The notes under the pieces: model-generated
Told to the model about the DNA's origin: nothing
Databases searched by the model: none
Seen by the model: only the letters and a program-made list of their open reading frames with translations
Made by a program: the position numbers and the translations under genes
Source of the DNA: Nitrospirales bacterium
GTDB lineage: Bacteria; Nitrospirota; Nitrospiria; Nitrospirales; UBA8639
Direction: 5' to 3'
DNA: 64,000 nucleotides
Assembly: GCA_022828225.1 (NCBI GenBank)
Contig: JAJEJG010000023.1
Location: forward strand, 169,001-233,000
Part shown: in pieces, positions 35,711 to 45,402 of the stretch
Layout of the letters: every line of letters starts with the position of its first letter
Numbering within the stretch: the first letter of the stretch is position 1

Positions 35711-35907
35711 GTCATCCCTGTATGTGTTCAGTCATTCGTTGACGATTTTTGCCTCTTCTTTCCCCTCCTTTGTAAGGAGGGGCGAAGGGGAGGTAGAGGC
35801 ATTATAGCTGCCGCATCTCATGTGGCCAAGAAGAAGCGCCATAAGATGGCGCGGCTACAAAAATTGGGACTCTACCCCTCCTGACCTCCCCTTACAAAGG
35901 GGAGGAA
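35711..35907. repeat. Intergenic repeats and inverted pair after doxX
   Basis: A 33-base segment at 35711-35743 recurs with few changes at 43653-43685. It is followed by a CTCC(C)-rich hairpin at 35762-35794 and by its inverted mate at 35874-35907 (TACAAAGGGGAGG type), a common bacterial intergenic inverted-repeat family. No gene is seen here. Confidence 0.65.
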
Positions 35908-35952
35908 CAGGACACGCCTGCTTCCCTGTGCGTCGTATTCTGTCAACGGTCC

Positions 35953-36591
35953 TCAGTTGGTGCGCGTATACACGATCTCCATCATGCGAAACTCTTTGCC
36001 GTGTTTATCCGCCACGTACATTTCATAGCGGTAGTGGACATCGTCGACAAACGTGATGACCCCGCGATAGCTCCGTTGCCCGATCATGGGATCGGTGAAA
36101 CGGCCGCGATCCGTTAACGTCTTCGTGCCCGGATCATAGGTCCCTTCACCGAGCACCATGCCCGTCCCCATGTTATCCATCCAGATCGTTTGATAGGTTT
36201 GCTTGCCGTTATCAAAGCCCGTCAAACCCATCCCCTCGAAAGGCTGACCCATCGACGTGCCCGTGGCCGCGTGCCGGAGGAAGCGGCCGCCCAGCACCCA
36301 TTGGGTTTCAGTCGTCCCCTGTGCCATCTCGGGTTGACTGTCCGGCGTCATCCACCATGTGAGGACGTGGTTCCACGTCCCGACCAACGGGTCCAGGACT
36401 TTATGGTTGTCGTTGGGAGACGCATACGCCTGCCACTTGGCCATCATGGCCTGAGTCGCCGCATCCATCGACTGACCGTATGATCCCGCCTGGTCATGAT
36501 TGCCTGCCGCATACCCGGCACTCGCCAGACAGAGATGCACAACGGCGACCATCATCACGATCCTTCTGCAAGAACTCCATCGATTCATCAT
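35953..36591 (-). CDS. DUF1579-family secreted protein, 212 aa
   Basis: A signal peptide of about 28 residues precedes a lipocalin-like beta barrel typical of DUF1579: LVGTWNHVLTWWM, then WVLGGRFLRHAATG, GMGLTGFDNGKQTY and a late RYEMYV-type strand. These proteins are exported; the ligand is unknown. The gene is convergent with the repeats and divergent from the TetR operon. Confidence 0.8.
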   Translation of the reverse strand: MMNRWSSCRRIVMMVAVVHLCLASAGYAAGNHDQAGSYGQSMDAATQAMMAKWQAYASPNDNHKVLDPLVGTWNHVLTWWMTPDSQPEMAQGTTETQWVLGGRFLRHAATGTSMGQPFEGMGLTGFDNGKQTYQTIWMDNMGTGMVLGEGTYDPGTKTLTDRGRFTDPMIGQRSYRGVITFVDDVHYRYEMYVADKHGKEFRMMEIVYTRTN

Positions 36592-36805
36592 GGTCTGCTC
36601 CTTTTTTCATGTGAAAAGAACTGTATTGATCAGTAAAATTCTATGATACCATGTGGACCAAAGCAACAAAGCGCATCCGTGAAGAAAACATCGGGCCTCT
36701 GTGCAGTTCGACCGGATTACAGTAACACTTTCCTGTTGATTGAAACGAGAGTGAAGCCCCCAAGGTTGATGCCCGCGGCATCCTGGCATCGAGATGTCAA
36801 ATGGT

Positions 36806-36824
36806 CATTTGAAATATAAATTAG
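36806..36824 (+). promoter_or_regulatory. Putative TetR operator, shared with second RND copy
   Basis: CATTTGAAATATAAATTAG ends 22 bases before the TetR start codon. The same sequence with one change lies at 55359-55377, also 22 bases before a start codon. An inverted element CAAATGGTCATTTG overlaps its left end. Confidence 0.5.
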
Positions 36825-36846
36825 AACCGGGTAGTCTTAATGCATT

Positions 36847-37500
36847 ATGCGAAAGAGTACGCGCACAAGACTCATTGAAGCGGCGTTGGAGGTTTTTGGA
36901 GAGCGGGGCTATCACCATGCCACCATCCAGCAGATCGTCCGGCGCGCGGGCACCAACGTGGCGGCCATCAATTACCATTTTGGGGACAAAGCCCAATTCT
37001 ACGGTGAGGTGGTTTCCCATGCCCTGGACTTGGACCGGGATGCGGAACGGATCGATTTGGGGGATGAGCCGCCCGAAGAGCAATTGCGAACGTTCGTGTT
37101 CTGGTTCCTGCATCACGTCGTGGGGATGCACAAACCCTCCTCGTCTCTGGAAAAAATCCATATCCAGGAAATGGTGAATCCCAGTCCGATATTGGATACG
37201 CTCGTGGAAGCGTTCATTCGCCCGAATCACCTGAAACTGCGCGCCATCGTTGCGGCGTTACTCCCGGACGACGCGACCGAGCAGGACGTTCGTCATCATT
37301 GCTTCAGCGTGATCGGGCAATGTCTGCACTACAAATTCGCGCGACCCGTGATGGATCGGCTGTATGACGACATCGAGTTTACCGAAGACTACGTCAACGC
37401 CCTGGCCGAGCACGTTACCAACGTCAGTCTGGCCGGCATGCGCGCCGTCCCCCGTCAACGGCTGACCGCGGCGCGAAGCGGGAGAGCGCATCAATCATGA
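36847..37500 (+). CDS. TetR/AcrR-family regulator (CerR/CecR-like), 217 aa
   Basis: The N-terminal HTH contains LIEAALEVFGERGYHHATIQQIVRRAGTNVAAINYHFGDKAQFY, and the C-terminal domain (FVFWFLHHVVGM and the later IGQCLHYKFARPVM) is that of CecR-type regulators, which control efflux operons. The stop overlaps the start of the outer-membrane efflux gene (ATGA), so the repressor is co-transcribed with the pump it probably controls. Confidence 0.9.
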   Translation: MRKSTRTRLIEAALEVFGERGYHHATIQQIVRRAGTNVAAINYHFGDKAQFYGEVVSHALDLDRDAERIDLGDEPPEEQLRTFVFWFLHHVVGMHKPSSSLEKIHIQEMVNPSPILDTLVEAFIRPNHLKLRAIVAALLPDDATEQDVRHHCFSVIGQCLHYKFARPVMDRLYDDIEFTEDYVNALAEHVTNVSLAGMRAVPRQRLTAARSGRAHQS

Positions 37501-38960
37501 TAGTCCGGTTCCTGATGATCAGCCTCTGGACGTGCACGCTGGGCGCATGCGCGCTGGGGCCGGACTATGAGCGGCCGCCCGTCGCGCAACCCGACGGTTT
37601 TCGGATGCAACAGGGCCAGACTCTTGAAGAGGCATCCTTGGCCGACCTGGGCTGGTGGGACCTCTTTCAGGATAAGAACCTCCAAGCCCTTATCAGCAAG
37701 GCCTTGGTGGAGAATAAGAACGTGCGAATAGCCGTGGCCCGGGTCCGGGAAGCTCGAGCCCTTCTCGTGGCAACGGGGGCTGATTTATTCCCTCGGATTG
37801 ACGGCAAGGGCAGTCTTCAACGGAATCAAGTGTCTCAGGCGGTGGTGCGGCAGTTCGGTTTTCCCGGCGGAGGCCCCGCTCGGCAGATTCCCGCCACGAC
37901 GCAATTCAGGGCCACGGCGGATTTGTCCTTTGAACTCGACTTCTGGGGAAGACTGCGCCGCGCCACGGAAGCGGCCCAAGCCGACCTACTCGCCCGGGAA
38001 TCGGCGCGCCGGACGGTTGTCCTGACGCTGGTCAGCGATCTGGCCAAGGCGTATTTCGAGCTTCAGGAATTGGATCTTCAATTAAACCTTGCCAGGAGCA
38101 CGCTCAAGACCAGACAGGAAACCCTCGACCTGATCCGGTTGCGAAAACTCGTGGGGCAGAGGTCCACGCGGGAAATCCGTCGCGCGGAACAGGACGTGTC
38201 CCGCGCCCAAGCCGTGATCCCGGATCTCGAACGGCAGATCGGCCAAAAGGAACACCAACTCACCCTGCTCATGGGAAGGAACCCGGCCCGCATCATTCGC
38301 GGGGCCTCGTTGCGCGACCACCCCCTGCCTCCCGAGGTGCCGGCCGGGTTGCCGTCGGCGTTGCTGGAACGGCGTCCGGATATCGTGGAAGCCGAACAGC
38401 GCTTGGTCGCGGCCAATGCCAAAATCGGCGTGGCCAAAGCGGCGTTTTTCCCGCAGATCAGTTTAACGGGAAATTTCGGCGCGCAGAGCCTCCAATTTGC
38501 CGATCTCTTTGTCGGTTCTTCGCGTGTCTGGATGTTTGGGCCGACGCTCACGGTTCCCATTTTCAACATGGGGCGCAATCGAGCCAATCTGGAAATCAGC
38601 CGGGCGCAACAGGAACAGGCGCTCGCCACCTACGAACGAACCATTCAGCAAGCGTTTCGAGAAGTGGAGGACGCTCTCCTTGCCCACCAAAAAATTCAAG
38701 AAGTCCGGACGGAGCAGGAGCGATTGATCAAGCTCTCGCGCGAAGCCTTGAAGTTGGCCCAACTCGAATACCTGAATGGGAAAGCCTCGTACCTGGAGGT
38801 CCTCGGCGCGCAGCGCGAAGCCTTGAACGCGGAAACGGCCCTGGCTCAAACGCAACGCAACCATCTCCTCACCGTCGTGCAATTGTATAAATCGCTGGGG
38901 GGAGGCTGGACCCCCCAACCCGTATCCGAGGACCTGGCCATGCGGGAGGTGCCACAGTGA
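37497..38960 (+). CDS. Outer-membrane efflux channel (NodT/OprM-like), 487 aa
   Basis: A lipoprotein signal (LGACAL) and the two repeated helical hairpin halves of TolC-like channels are present; motifs include WWDLFQDKNLQALI and ARALLVATGADLFPRIDGKGS in the first half and FFPQISLTGNFGAQSL in the second. It provides the exit duct for the RND pump. Four-base overlaps with the genes on both sides show tight operon organisation. Confidence 0.92.
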   Translation: MIVRFLMISLWTCTLGACALGPDYERPPVAQPDGFRMQQGQTLEEASLADLGWWDLFQDKNLQALISKALVENKNVRIAVARVREARALLVATGADLFPRIDGKGSLQRNQVSQAVVRQFGFPGGGPARQIPATTQFRATADLSFELDFWGRLRRATEAAQADLLARESARRTVVLTLVSDLAKAYFELQELDLQLNLARSTLKTRQETLDLIRLRKLVGQRSTREIRRAEQDVSRAQAVIPDLERQIGQKEHQLTLLMGRNPARIIRGASLRDHPLPPEVPAGLPSALLERRPDIVEAEQRLVAANAKIGVAKAAFFPQISLTGNFGAQSLQFADLFVGSSRVWMFGPTLTVPIFNMGRNRANLEISRAQQEQALATYERTIQQAFREVEDALLAHQKIQEVRTEQERLIKLSREALKLAQLEYLNGKASYLEVLGAQREALNAETALAQTQRNHLLTVVQLYKSLGGGWTPQPVSEDLAMREVPQ

Positions 38961-40231
38961 CGGACGCGCTCGACTCAGCGGATAACAAATCGAATAACAA
39001 ATCGAAGGTTCTGAAGGTGGTCCTGCCTCTGCTCGTCATCGGGCTGGCTCTCCTGGCGGCGCAGGCGTTGCTGTTCTTGGGGCCGACCGTGCCCAAAGCC
39101 CCGAGAGAGGTCAAACCGACCTTTGTCGAAGTCCTCCCCGCGCGGGTCCGGGATGAGCGGGCGGTTATCGCCGCGTACGGGACCGTGCAACATCATCAGC
39201 GGCTGACCGTGCACCCGGAAGTCAGCGGCCGGGTGGTGAAACTCAATCCCCGTCTGGTGATCGGAGAAACCCTGGACAAAGGGGCCGTCCTGTTGCAGAT
39301 CGACCCGCGCGATTACCGGGTCGCGGTGGACGAGCAGCGCGCCGCCTTGGCGAAAGCGGAATACGACTTGAAGATGGAACTGGGCCAGCAAACCGTGGCG
39401 AAGCGGGAATGGAGCCTGTTGACCCCGTCCGCCGGCGAAGTCAATGCGTTGAATCGCCAACTGGCCCTGCGCCGTCCGCATCTCAAGGAAAAACGCATGG
39501 CCCTGGCCGCGGCGCAGAGCCGGCTCCGCAAGGCGCAATTGAACTTGCGGCGCACGGTGTTGCGCGCCTCGTTCAATGCGGTGGTGCTCAAGGAAGCCGT
39601 GGAGATCGGGCAACTCCTCAATCCACAAAGTGCCGTGGCGACGCTGGTCGGCACGGATGAATTCCGGGTACAGGTGAGCGTGCCCATCAAACAGTTGGAG
39701 TGGATTGTCTTTCCCGGCGCCGGTCATCCTCAAGGGTCGCCTGTTCGGATCATTCGCGAACGGGGGAACGGCGAACCGGCGGTGCGGCAAGGGACGGTCG
39801 TCGAATTGCTGGGCGACGTGACGGAGAACGGCCGGATGGCCCAGGTCCTGGTTGCGATAGCCGATCCCTTGGAATTGGAAAAACCCGCGCAGGATCGTCG
39901 GCCTCTCCTTTTGGGGGAATATGTCCGTGTTGAAATCGAAGGTCCTGTGTTACGCGATGTGATTGTCCTTCCTCGGAATGCGATCCGGGAAGGCACGCGC
40001 GTCTGGGTCAAGAATGCTGGCAATCAGTTGGAGGTTCGTCCGGTTGAAGTCGTCCTGTCTCGCAAGGACACGGTCCTGATCAGTCAAGGGCTCGAGGACG
40101 GCGAAGCGATCATCACGAGTCAAGTGCCGGCGGCGATTCCCGGGCTGCCCTTGGAAACTTTGGATCAACCCGCGGGACCCGCATCGGAATCCACTGAGTC
40201 CGGTTCTGCGCCGGCCGCTTCCACCAAGTAA
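38957..40231 (+). CDS. RND periplasmic adaptor (membrane-fusion protein), 424 aa
   Basis: A membrane anchor at residues 15-35 is followed by a lipoyl/HlyD half (QRLTVHPEVSGRVVKLNP), an alpha-hairpin and beta-barrel. The C-terminus ends in a Pro/Ser-rich tail (PAGPASESTESG). Its stop lies eight bases before the RND start, and the same eight-base spacing is kept in the second RND copy. Confidence 0.9.
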   Translation: MTDALDSADNKSNNKSKVLKVVLPLLVIGLALLAAQALLFLGPTVPKAPREVKPTFVEVLPARVRDERAVIAAYGTVQHHQRLTVHPEVSGRVVKLNPRLVIGETLDKGAVLLQIDPRDYRVAVDEQRAALAKAEYDLKMELGQQTVAKREWSLLTPSAGEVNALNRQLALRRPHLKEKRMALAAAQSRLRKAQLNLRRTVLRASFNAVVLKEAVEIGQLLNPQSAVATLVGTDEFRVQVSVPIKQLEWIVFPGAGHPQGSPVRIIRERGNGEPAVRQGTVVELLGDVTENGRMAQVLVAIADPLELEKPAQDRRPLLLGEYVRVEIEGPVLRDVIVLPRNAIREGTRVWVKNAGNQLEVRPVEVVLSRKDTVLISQGLEDGEAIITSQVPAAIPGLPLETLDQPAGPASESTESGSAPAASTK

Positions 40232-40239
40232 CCCCGTCC

Positions 40240-43200
40240 ATGGCGTCTCCCGACGAAACGGCCTCACGTTCCGGTCCGATTGCGTGGATGACCCACCACA
40301 CGGTGGCGGCCAACCTCGTCATGCTGATTTTTATTCTCGGCGGGTTGGTCATCATGACCAACGTCAAGCAGGAAGTCTTCCCGGAATTCAAAGTCGATCA
40401 GATTCGTGTCTCCGTCCCCTATCCCGGCGCCAGCCCGGAAGAAGTGGAGCAGGGGATTATCCTGTCCATCGAAGACGTGGTGCGGGGACTGGACGGGGTG
40501 AAACACGTCACCGCCACGGCTTCCGAAGGCCGGGCCAAGGTGGAGATCGAGTTGCTCGACGGGGCCAATGCCGACAACGTCCTGCAGGACGTCGTGAACG
40601 AGATCGACGGCATCCAGTCGTTCCCGGAATTGGCGGAGGAACCTATTATCAGTCTGGCGGAAGTCCGCAATCAGGTCGTGACCGTCCTGGTGTACGGAAA
40701 CCAGGAAGAGCAAACCCTGCGTGACGTGGCCGAACGCGTGCGGGACGACTTGTTGCAACGGCCGGGGATCACGCTCGTGGAACTGGGTTTGGCCCGTCCA
40801 CGGGAAATTGCCATCGAAGTGCCCCAACGGCATCTGCGCGCCTACGGTTTGACCCTCAACCGGATTGCCAGGGAAGTCGGGGAAGCGGCCATCGAACTGC
40901 CGGGGGGAGGGGTGAAGACCCCCGGCGGCGAAGTGCTGTTGCGGACCCAGGAGCGGCGTGATTTCGGCCGGGAATACGCGGATATTCCCGTGGCCTCGAC
41001 GCCGGATGGGGCCACCATCACCGTGGGTGACATTGCGACGATCCGCGACGGGTTTGAAGATGTGGACCAGGAAGCCTATTACAACGGGCAACGGGCGCTC
41101 CAGATCAAGGTGTTCCGGGTCGGCAAGGAAACGCCCCAGTCCGTCTCCTCGATCGTGCGCGCGTACTTGGATGAATTGCGACCGGAATTGCCCGACGGCA
41201 TCGGCTTCGCCATGTGGAACGATCGATCGGAGATTTATCAGGACCGGATGAATTTGTTGTTGAAAAATGCATTCCTGGGCTTGACGCTGGTCCTGTTGCT
41301 GCTGGGTTTGTTCCTGGATCTCAAGCTGGCGTTTTGGGTCACGGTGGGCTTGCCCGTGTCCATTATCGGGTCGTTTCTCTTCATTCCGTTCACGGGCGCC
41401 TCCATCAACATGATTTCGCTGTTTGCGTTCATCATCACGCTGGGGATCATCGTGGACGACGCCGTGGTGGCGGGTGAAATCATCTATCAGAAGCGGGAAC
41501 AGGGGCTGCCTCTGGTCCCGGCGGCGATTGCCGGGGCCCGGGAGATTGCCGGTCCCATCATGTTTGCCGTGTTGACCAACATCGCCGCGTTCATGCCCTT
41601 GTTTTTCGTTCCCGGCGCGTTGGGGAATTTCTTGAGGCAGGTGCCTTCGGTGGTGGTGGCGGTGTTCGTGGTGTCGCTGATCGAGTCGTTGTTCGTGTTG
41701 CCGGCGCATCTGGCCCATACGCGGGAACTGTCGGGGTTCTGGAAAACGCTGGACCGGCCGCGACAGTGGTTCAGTCAAGCCATGAAGCACTTCATCCGGG
41801 AGCGCTACCAGCCGTTTCTCCGAAGCGCGATCGCCAATCGCTGGTTGACGGTGGCGGTGGGGTTGGCCCTGTTGATCCTGGCGGGGGGCATTGTCGCGGG
41901 CGGGCACATCCCTTTTACCTTTCTGCCGGCGATCGATTCCGAAATTATCACGGCGCAGGCCACCCTGCCGTACGGTGCGCCCATGGAACAATCCCGGAGC
42001 GTGTTGCATCGCCTGGAGGACTCGGCCAATGTCGCGATTGCCGAACTCGGGGGCGAGGCCGCGTTACGGGGAGTCTATGCCCAAATCGGCGCGGCCTTGA
42101 TGCAACGGGGACCGCGGCAGGCCGATTCGGGTCCCATGGGCAGCCATACCATCGGGGTGCAGGTTTTTTTGAAACCGGCGGATCAACGGGATTTCAGCGG
42201 AGCGGATTTTGCCAGGGTCTGGCGGGCCTCCATCGGGACGATCGCGGGATTGGAATCCCTGGGGTTTAAAGCAGAAGTCGGTCCGACAGGTGGACTTCCG
42301 ATCGATATCCAACTCGCCCATCGTTCCAGGACGATACTGGAAACCGCGGCCCAGGAATTGGCGGAGAGTCTGTCAGGGTACGCGGGAGTGACCGATATCG
42401 ACGACGGCGTCTCATTGGGCAAACCGCAATTGAACTTCCGCATCAAGCCCGAAGCTCGCAACCTAGGCCTCAATGCCACGGATTTGGCACGGCAGGTGCG
42501 CGGAGCCTTTTATGGCGTGGAAGCGCTGCGTCAACAACGAGGACGCAACGAAGTGAAGGTGATGGTACGGCTACCCGAATCCGAACGCCGGTCCTCTTTC
42601 ACCATCGAACAGTTGATCCTGCTCACGGAGCAAGGCGGAGAAATTCCCCTGGCCGAGGCCGCGGAGATTGGAGCGGGCCGCGCCTATACGGAAATCAAGC
42701 GACGCGAAGGGCGTCGCATCGCGGCGGTCACGGCCAACATCGATGATCAGATCGCCAATGCCAACACCGTCATGGCGGAAGTGATCGCTGATGAATTGGA
42801 AGCATTGATGAAGAAATATCCGGGACTCACGTATTCCGTGGAAGGCCAACAGGCGGAGCAACAGGAATCGCTGTCCGCCTTGGGAATGGGATTTGCCCTG
42901 GCGATGTTGGTGATCTATGCGTTACTGGCCATTCCCTTCAGGAGTTACGTGCAACCGCTGATCGTGATGCTGGCGATTCCGTTCAGCTTCATCGGCGCGT
43001 TGATCGGGCACCTGCTCCTGGGGTATGGGCTGAGCTTGATCAGTCTGTTCGGCATCGTGGCCCTGGCCGGTATGGTCGTGAATGATTCGTTGGTCCTGAT
43101 CGCCGCCACGAATCGGCTTCGCGAGGAACAACAAATGTCGCTCCAGGACGTGGTGATTCAAGGCGCCACGAACCGGTTTCGTCCCATCGTCCTGACGTCG

Positions 43201-43431
43201 TTGACCACGTTCTTCGGGTTGGCCCCGATGATTTTCGAGACGGCGCCGCAGGCCCGGTTTCTCATCCCCATGGCCGTCTCGCTTGGCTTCGGCATCCTGT
43301 TCGGCACGGTGATCATTCTCGTCATCGTACCGACAGTCTACCTCATTGTGGAAACCCTGTTACGCAGGGACCGTGCGGCCCCAGCCGACGCCGCGCCGTC
43401 GCCGTATCAGCCGGAAGCCGGCCCGGTGTAA
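40240..43431 (+). CDS. RND-family efflux transporter (HAE1-like), copy 1, 1063 aa
   Basis: The 12-helix inner-membrane pump is full length. TM4 has the acidic pair IIVDDAVVAGEII, and the periplasmic docking segments are intact. The paralogue at 55486 has the same length and by eye about four-fifths identical residues. Substrate is unknown. This is the last gene of the TetR-OMF-MFP-RND operon. Confidence 0.93.
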   Translation: MASPDETASRSGPIAWMTHHTVAANLVMLIFILGGLVIMTNVKQEVFPEFKVDQIRVSVPYPGASPEEVEQGIILSIEDVVRGLDGVKHVTATASEGRAKVEIELLDGANADNVLQDVVNEIDGIQSFPELAEEPIISLAEVRNQVVTVLVYGNQEEQTLRDVAERVRDDLLQRPGITLVELGLARPREIAIEVPQRHLRAYGLTLNRIAREVGEAAIELPGGGVKTPGGEVLLRTQERRDFGREYADIPVASTPDGATITVGDIATIRDGFEDVDQEAYYNGQRALQIKVFRVGKETPQSVSSIVRAYLDELRPELPDGIGFAMWNDRSEIYQDRMNLLLKNAFLGLTLVLLLLGLFLDLKLAFWVTVGLPVSIIGSFLFIPFTGASINMISLFAFIITLGIIVDDAVVAGEIIYQKREQGLPLVPAAIAGAREIAGPIMFAVLTNIAAFMPLFFVPGALGNFLRQVPSVVVAVFVVSLIESLFVLPAHLAHTRELSGFWKTLDRPRQWFSQAMKHFIRERYQPFLRSAIANRWLTVAVGLALLILAGGIVAGGHIPFTFLPAIDSEIITAQATLPYGAPMEQSRSVLHRLEDSANVAIAELGGEAALRGVYAQIGAALMQRGPRQADSGPMGSHTIGVQVFLKPADQRDFSGADFARVWRASIGTIAGLESLGFKAEVGPTGGLPIDIQLAHRSRTILETAAQELAESLSGYAGVTDIDDGVSLGKPQLNFRIKPEARNLGLNATDLARQVRGAFYGVEALRQQRGRNEVKVMVRLPESERRSSFTIEQLILLTEQGGEIPLAEAAEIGAGRAYTEIKRREGRRIAAVTANIDDQIANANTVMAEVIADELEALMKKYPGLTYSVEGQQAEQQESLSALGMGFALAMLVIYALLAIPFRSYVQPLIVMLAIPFSFIGALIGHLLLGYGLSLISLFGIVALAGMVVNDSLVLIAATNRLREEQQMSLQDVVIQGATNRFRPIVLTSLTTFFGLAPMIFETAPQARFLIPMAVSLGFGILFGTVIILVIVPTVYLIVETLLRRDRAAPADAAPSPYQPEAGPV

Positions 43432-43520
43432 CGCGCCTCCCCCTCCTGTCATCCTCGACATTTTTAATCGAGGATCCAGTGTCGTTGCATTTGGCCGTTG
43501 TAGCTTCCTGCTGTGCTGAA

Positions 43521-43622
43521 CATAGCAGAATCATAGCAAAGTCATAGCAAAACATAGCAATTCATAGCAGGCATAGCAGAAAGCATAGCATATCATAGCA
43601 GAATCATAGCAAAGTCATAGCA
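43521..43622 (+). repeat. Ten CATAGCA units at about one per DNA helical turn
   Basis: CATAGCA begins at 43521, 43532, 43543, 43553, 43563, 43572, 43584, 43594, 43605 and 43616, a mean spacing of 10.6 bases. A 30-base block of three units recurs exactly at both ends (43521-43550 and 43594-43623). It sits between the end of the first RND operon and the natural-product locus. Confidence 0.9.
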
Positions 43623-43652
43623 ATGCGATGTTTGCTCGCCGTCCTCGCCTCT

Positions 43653-43830
43653 GCCATCCTTGTATGTGTTCAGTCATTCGTTGACACTTTTCCCGCTTCC
43701 TTTTGGGTCCCAGTGCCCCGCCTGTGGAAGACAACCCCCTCACTCCCCCTTCTGAGGGGGACTGCAGAAGCTCTCTTCTCTGAGAGGAGAGCCGGCAGCA
43801 AGCCTTGCCCCCCTGACAAGGGGGGAAGGG
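43653..43830. repeat. Dispersed repeats in RND-halogenase intergenic region
   Basis: 43653-43685 repeats the 35711-35743 segment. Following it are GGGGG-rich inverted pairs (CCCCCTTCTGAGGGGG and CCCCCCTGACAAGGGGGG types) of the same family as 58700-58790. From 43831 to 44053 nothing further is assigned apart from TTGACA at about 43896, without a clear -10. Confidence 0.6.
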
Positions 43831-44053
43831 GGGGGTCAGGAACGGTGGACCCATATACGATGTTGATCCTGCCCGCCGTATGGCGCTAAAATTATTGACA
43901 TTACTAGCGTGACCAGCGTCCGGGCGAACAGCCTGTTGAGCGCCGGTTTCCTGCTGTCAACGATGTGCAAGGCACAGAACTCGTGGCGGGCATCCTTGGC
44001 AACCTCGATCATTCCTGCCGTTGTAAGCGACTAATGCTTCCTGGGATCTTGCG

Positions 44054-45355
44054 ATGATACAGCCGGGCGCCAAATCCTTACGGAAAATCGCGGTGATTGG
44101 GCGAGGAACCGCAGGTTCCCTTGCGGCCGCCAACGTGGCGCGACTGCACCCCGACGCGGACCACGAACTGCACCACATCTATGACTCGCGCATCCCCGTC
44201 ATCGGCGTCGGCGAGGGCAGTTGGCCGAGCCTCGTGCAGGAGTTGCGCACACTGACCGGTCTGTCCCATGAAATCGTCCAGCGGCGCCTGAACGGAACGC
44301 GCAAGTACGGCATTGCCTACGAAGGATGGGGTCACGGCAAGCAGGACTTCATCCACTACTTCACGCCGCAACAGGTGGCCTACGCCTACCATCTGTCCGC
44401 CGACTATCTGGTGGATTTGTTGCACGAAAGCACGCGCGCCCAGCATATCGACGCCAAAGTGCTCGGTATCACGAGGGTGGAGGATGGTGCGCGAGTGGAA
44501 TTCGAGGGGCGAGCGGCGGAACACTACGACCTGGTCTTCGATGCTCGCGGGTTCCCTCGCGAACTTCAGCCCGAACAGCACATCGATGTCCCCTGCATCC
44601 CCACCAATACCGCGATCATCCGTCGCTGTCCGGCAATCATCAAGGCGGAGCGGGATGGACCGGTAGTACGGCCGACCTATACCCGCGCGATTGCTCGTCC
44701 GCACGGTTGGGTGTTCGTGATCCCGCTCACGGCGCACACGTCCTACGGCTACATTTTCAATCGCGACGTCTCGAGCCAGGCCGACGTCGAAGCCGACTTC
44801 GACGCGCTGCTTGCAGCCGACGAGGTGGCAGAATTCGAGCAACGCGCCGTTATTTCGTTCCCCAATTTTGTCCACCGTCAGATCTACGATGGGGCGGTGG
44901 CGCGCATCGGCAACGCGGCGGGCTTCTTTGAGCCCCTGGAGGCGACGGCGATCGTGATCGCCCAGTTGCAGGTCGGGATGGTGCTGCAGATGCGTCTCAA
45001 CCGGCCGGCAGAGCACCACGAGCGCGATGCGCCGGCGGTGAATCGATTTCTCATCAACTACATGCTCTGCAGCGGCCTGTTCGTGGGCTGGCATTACTCC
45101 TGCGGTTCCCGGTACGACAGCGAATTCTGGCGGTTCGCCCGCGACCACGCCTGGCCGACGTACCGGGCGACAGCGGACCCCGAGGCAGTCGATTGCGACG
45201 CGCTCAGCAAGTTCGACGGGATGATCGGACTGATCAGCCAGAAGGTCATCGACAAAGAGGACTGGATGCGGAAGTGCGCGGTGTTCCCTCTCAGCAGTTA
45301 TGCGCAGATCGCCCAGGGTCTCGGATATTATCCGGGCATGATGAATGGTCAATGA
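44054..45355 (+). CDS. Flavin-dependent tryptophan-halogenase-like protein, 433 aa
   Basis: FAD is bound by IGRGTAG (residues 15-21). The halogenase signature VIGVGEGSWP is present, and the catalytic Lys is probably Lys84 in NGTRKYGIAYEGW. The motif WxWxIP of known halogenases appears here as W219-V-F-V-I-P, with the second W replaced by F. This variant is seen in a minority of halogenase-like proteins. It is the first gene of the natural-product operon; a reductase to supply FADH2 is not seen nearby. Confidence 0.82.
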   Translation: MIQPGAKSLRKIAVIGRGTAGSLAAANVARLHPDADHELHHIYDSRIPVIGVGEGSWPSLVQELRTLTGLSHEIVQRRLNGTRKYGIAYEGWGHGKQDFIHYFTPQQVAYAYHLSADYLVDLLHESTRAQHIDAKVLGITRVEDGARVEFEGRAAEHYDLVFDARGFPRELQPEQHIDVPCIPTNTAIIRRCPAIIKAERDGPVVRPTYTRAIARPHGWVFVIPLTAHTSYGYIFNRDVSSQADVEADFDALLAADEVAEFEQRAVISFPNFVHRQIYDGAVARIGNAAGFFEPLEATAIVIAQLQVGMVLQMRLNRPAEHHERDAPAVNRFLINYMLCSGLFVGWHYSCGSRYDSEFWRFARDHAWPTYRATADPEAVDCDALSKFDGMIGLISQKVIDKEDWMRKCAVFPLSSYAQIAQGLGYYPGMMNGQ

Positions 45356-45402
45356 GATGTATTCGCAATCGGCAAATGTACGTTCGGCCAGGCACCGCGA
45401 CA

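Noticed and set aside
40264..42009. A 581-codon minus-strand frame opposite the first RND gene
   Set aside because: Shadow of the real + strand gene, with His/Gln/Arg-rich composition typical of antisense of GC-rich coding DNA.
43521..43622. CRISPR-like array
   Set aside because: Units of seven bases with 2-5 base gaps are far too short for repeats and spacers; it is a helically phased tandem repeat.
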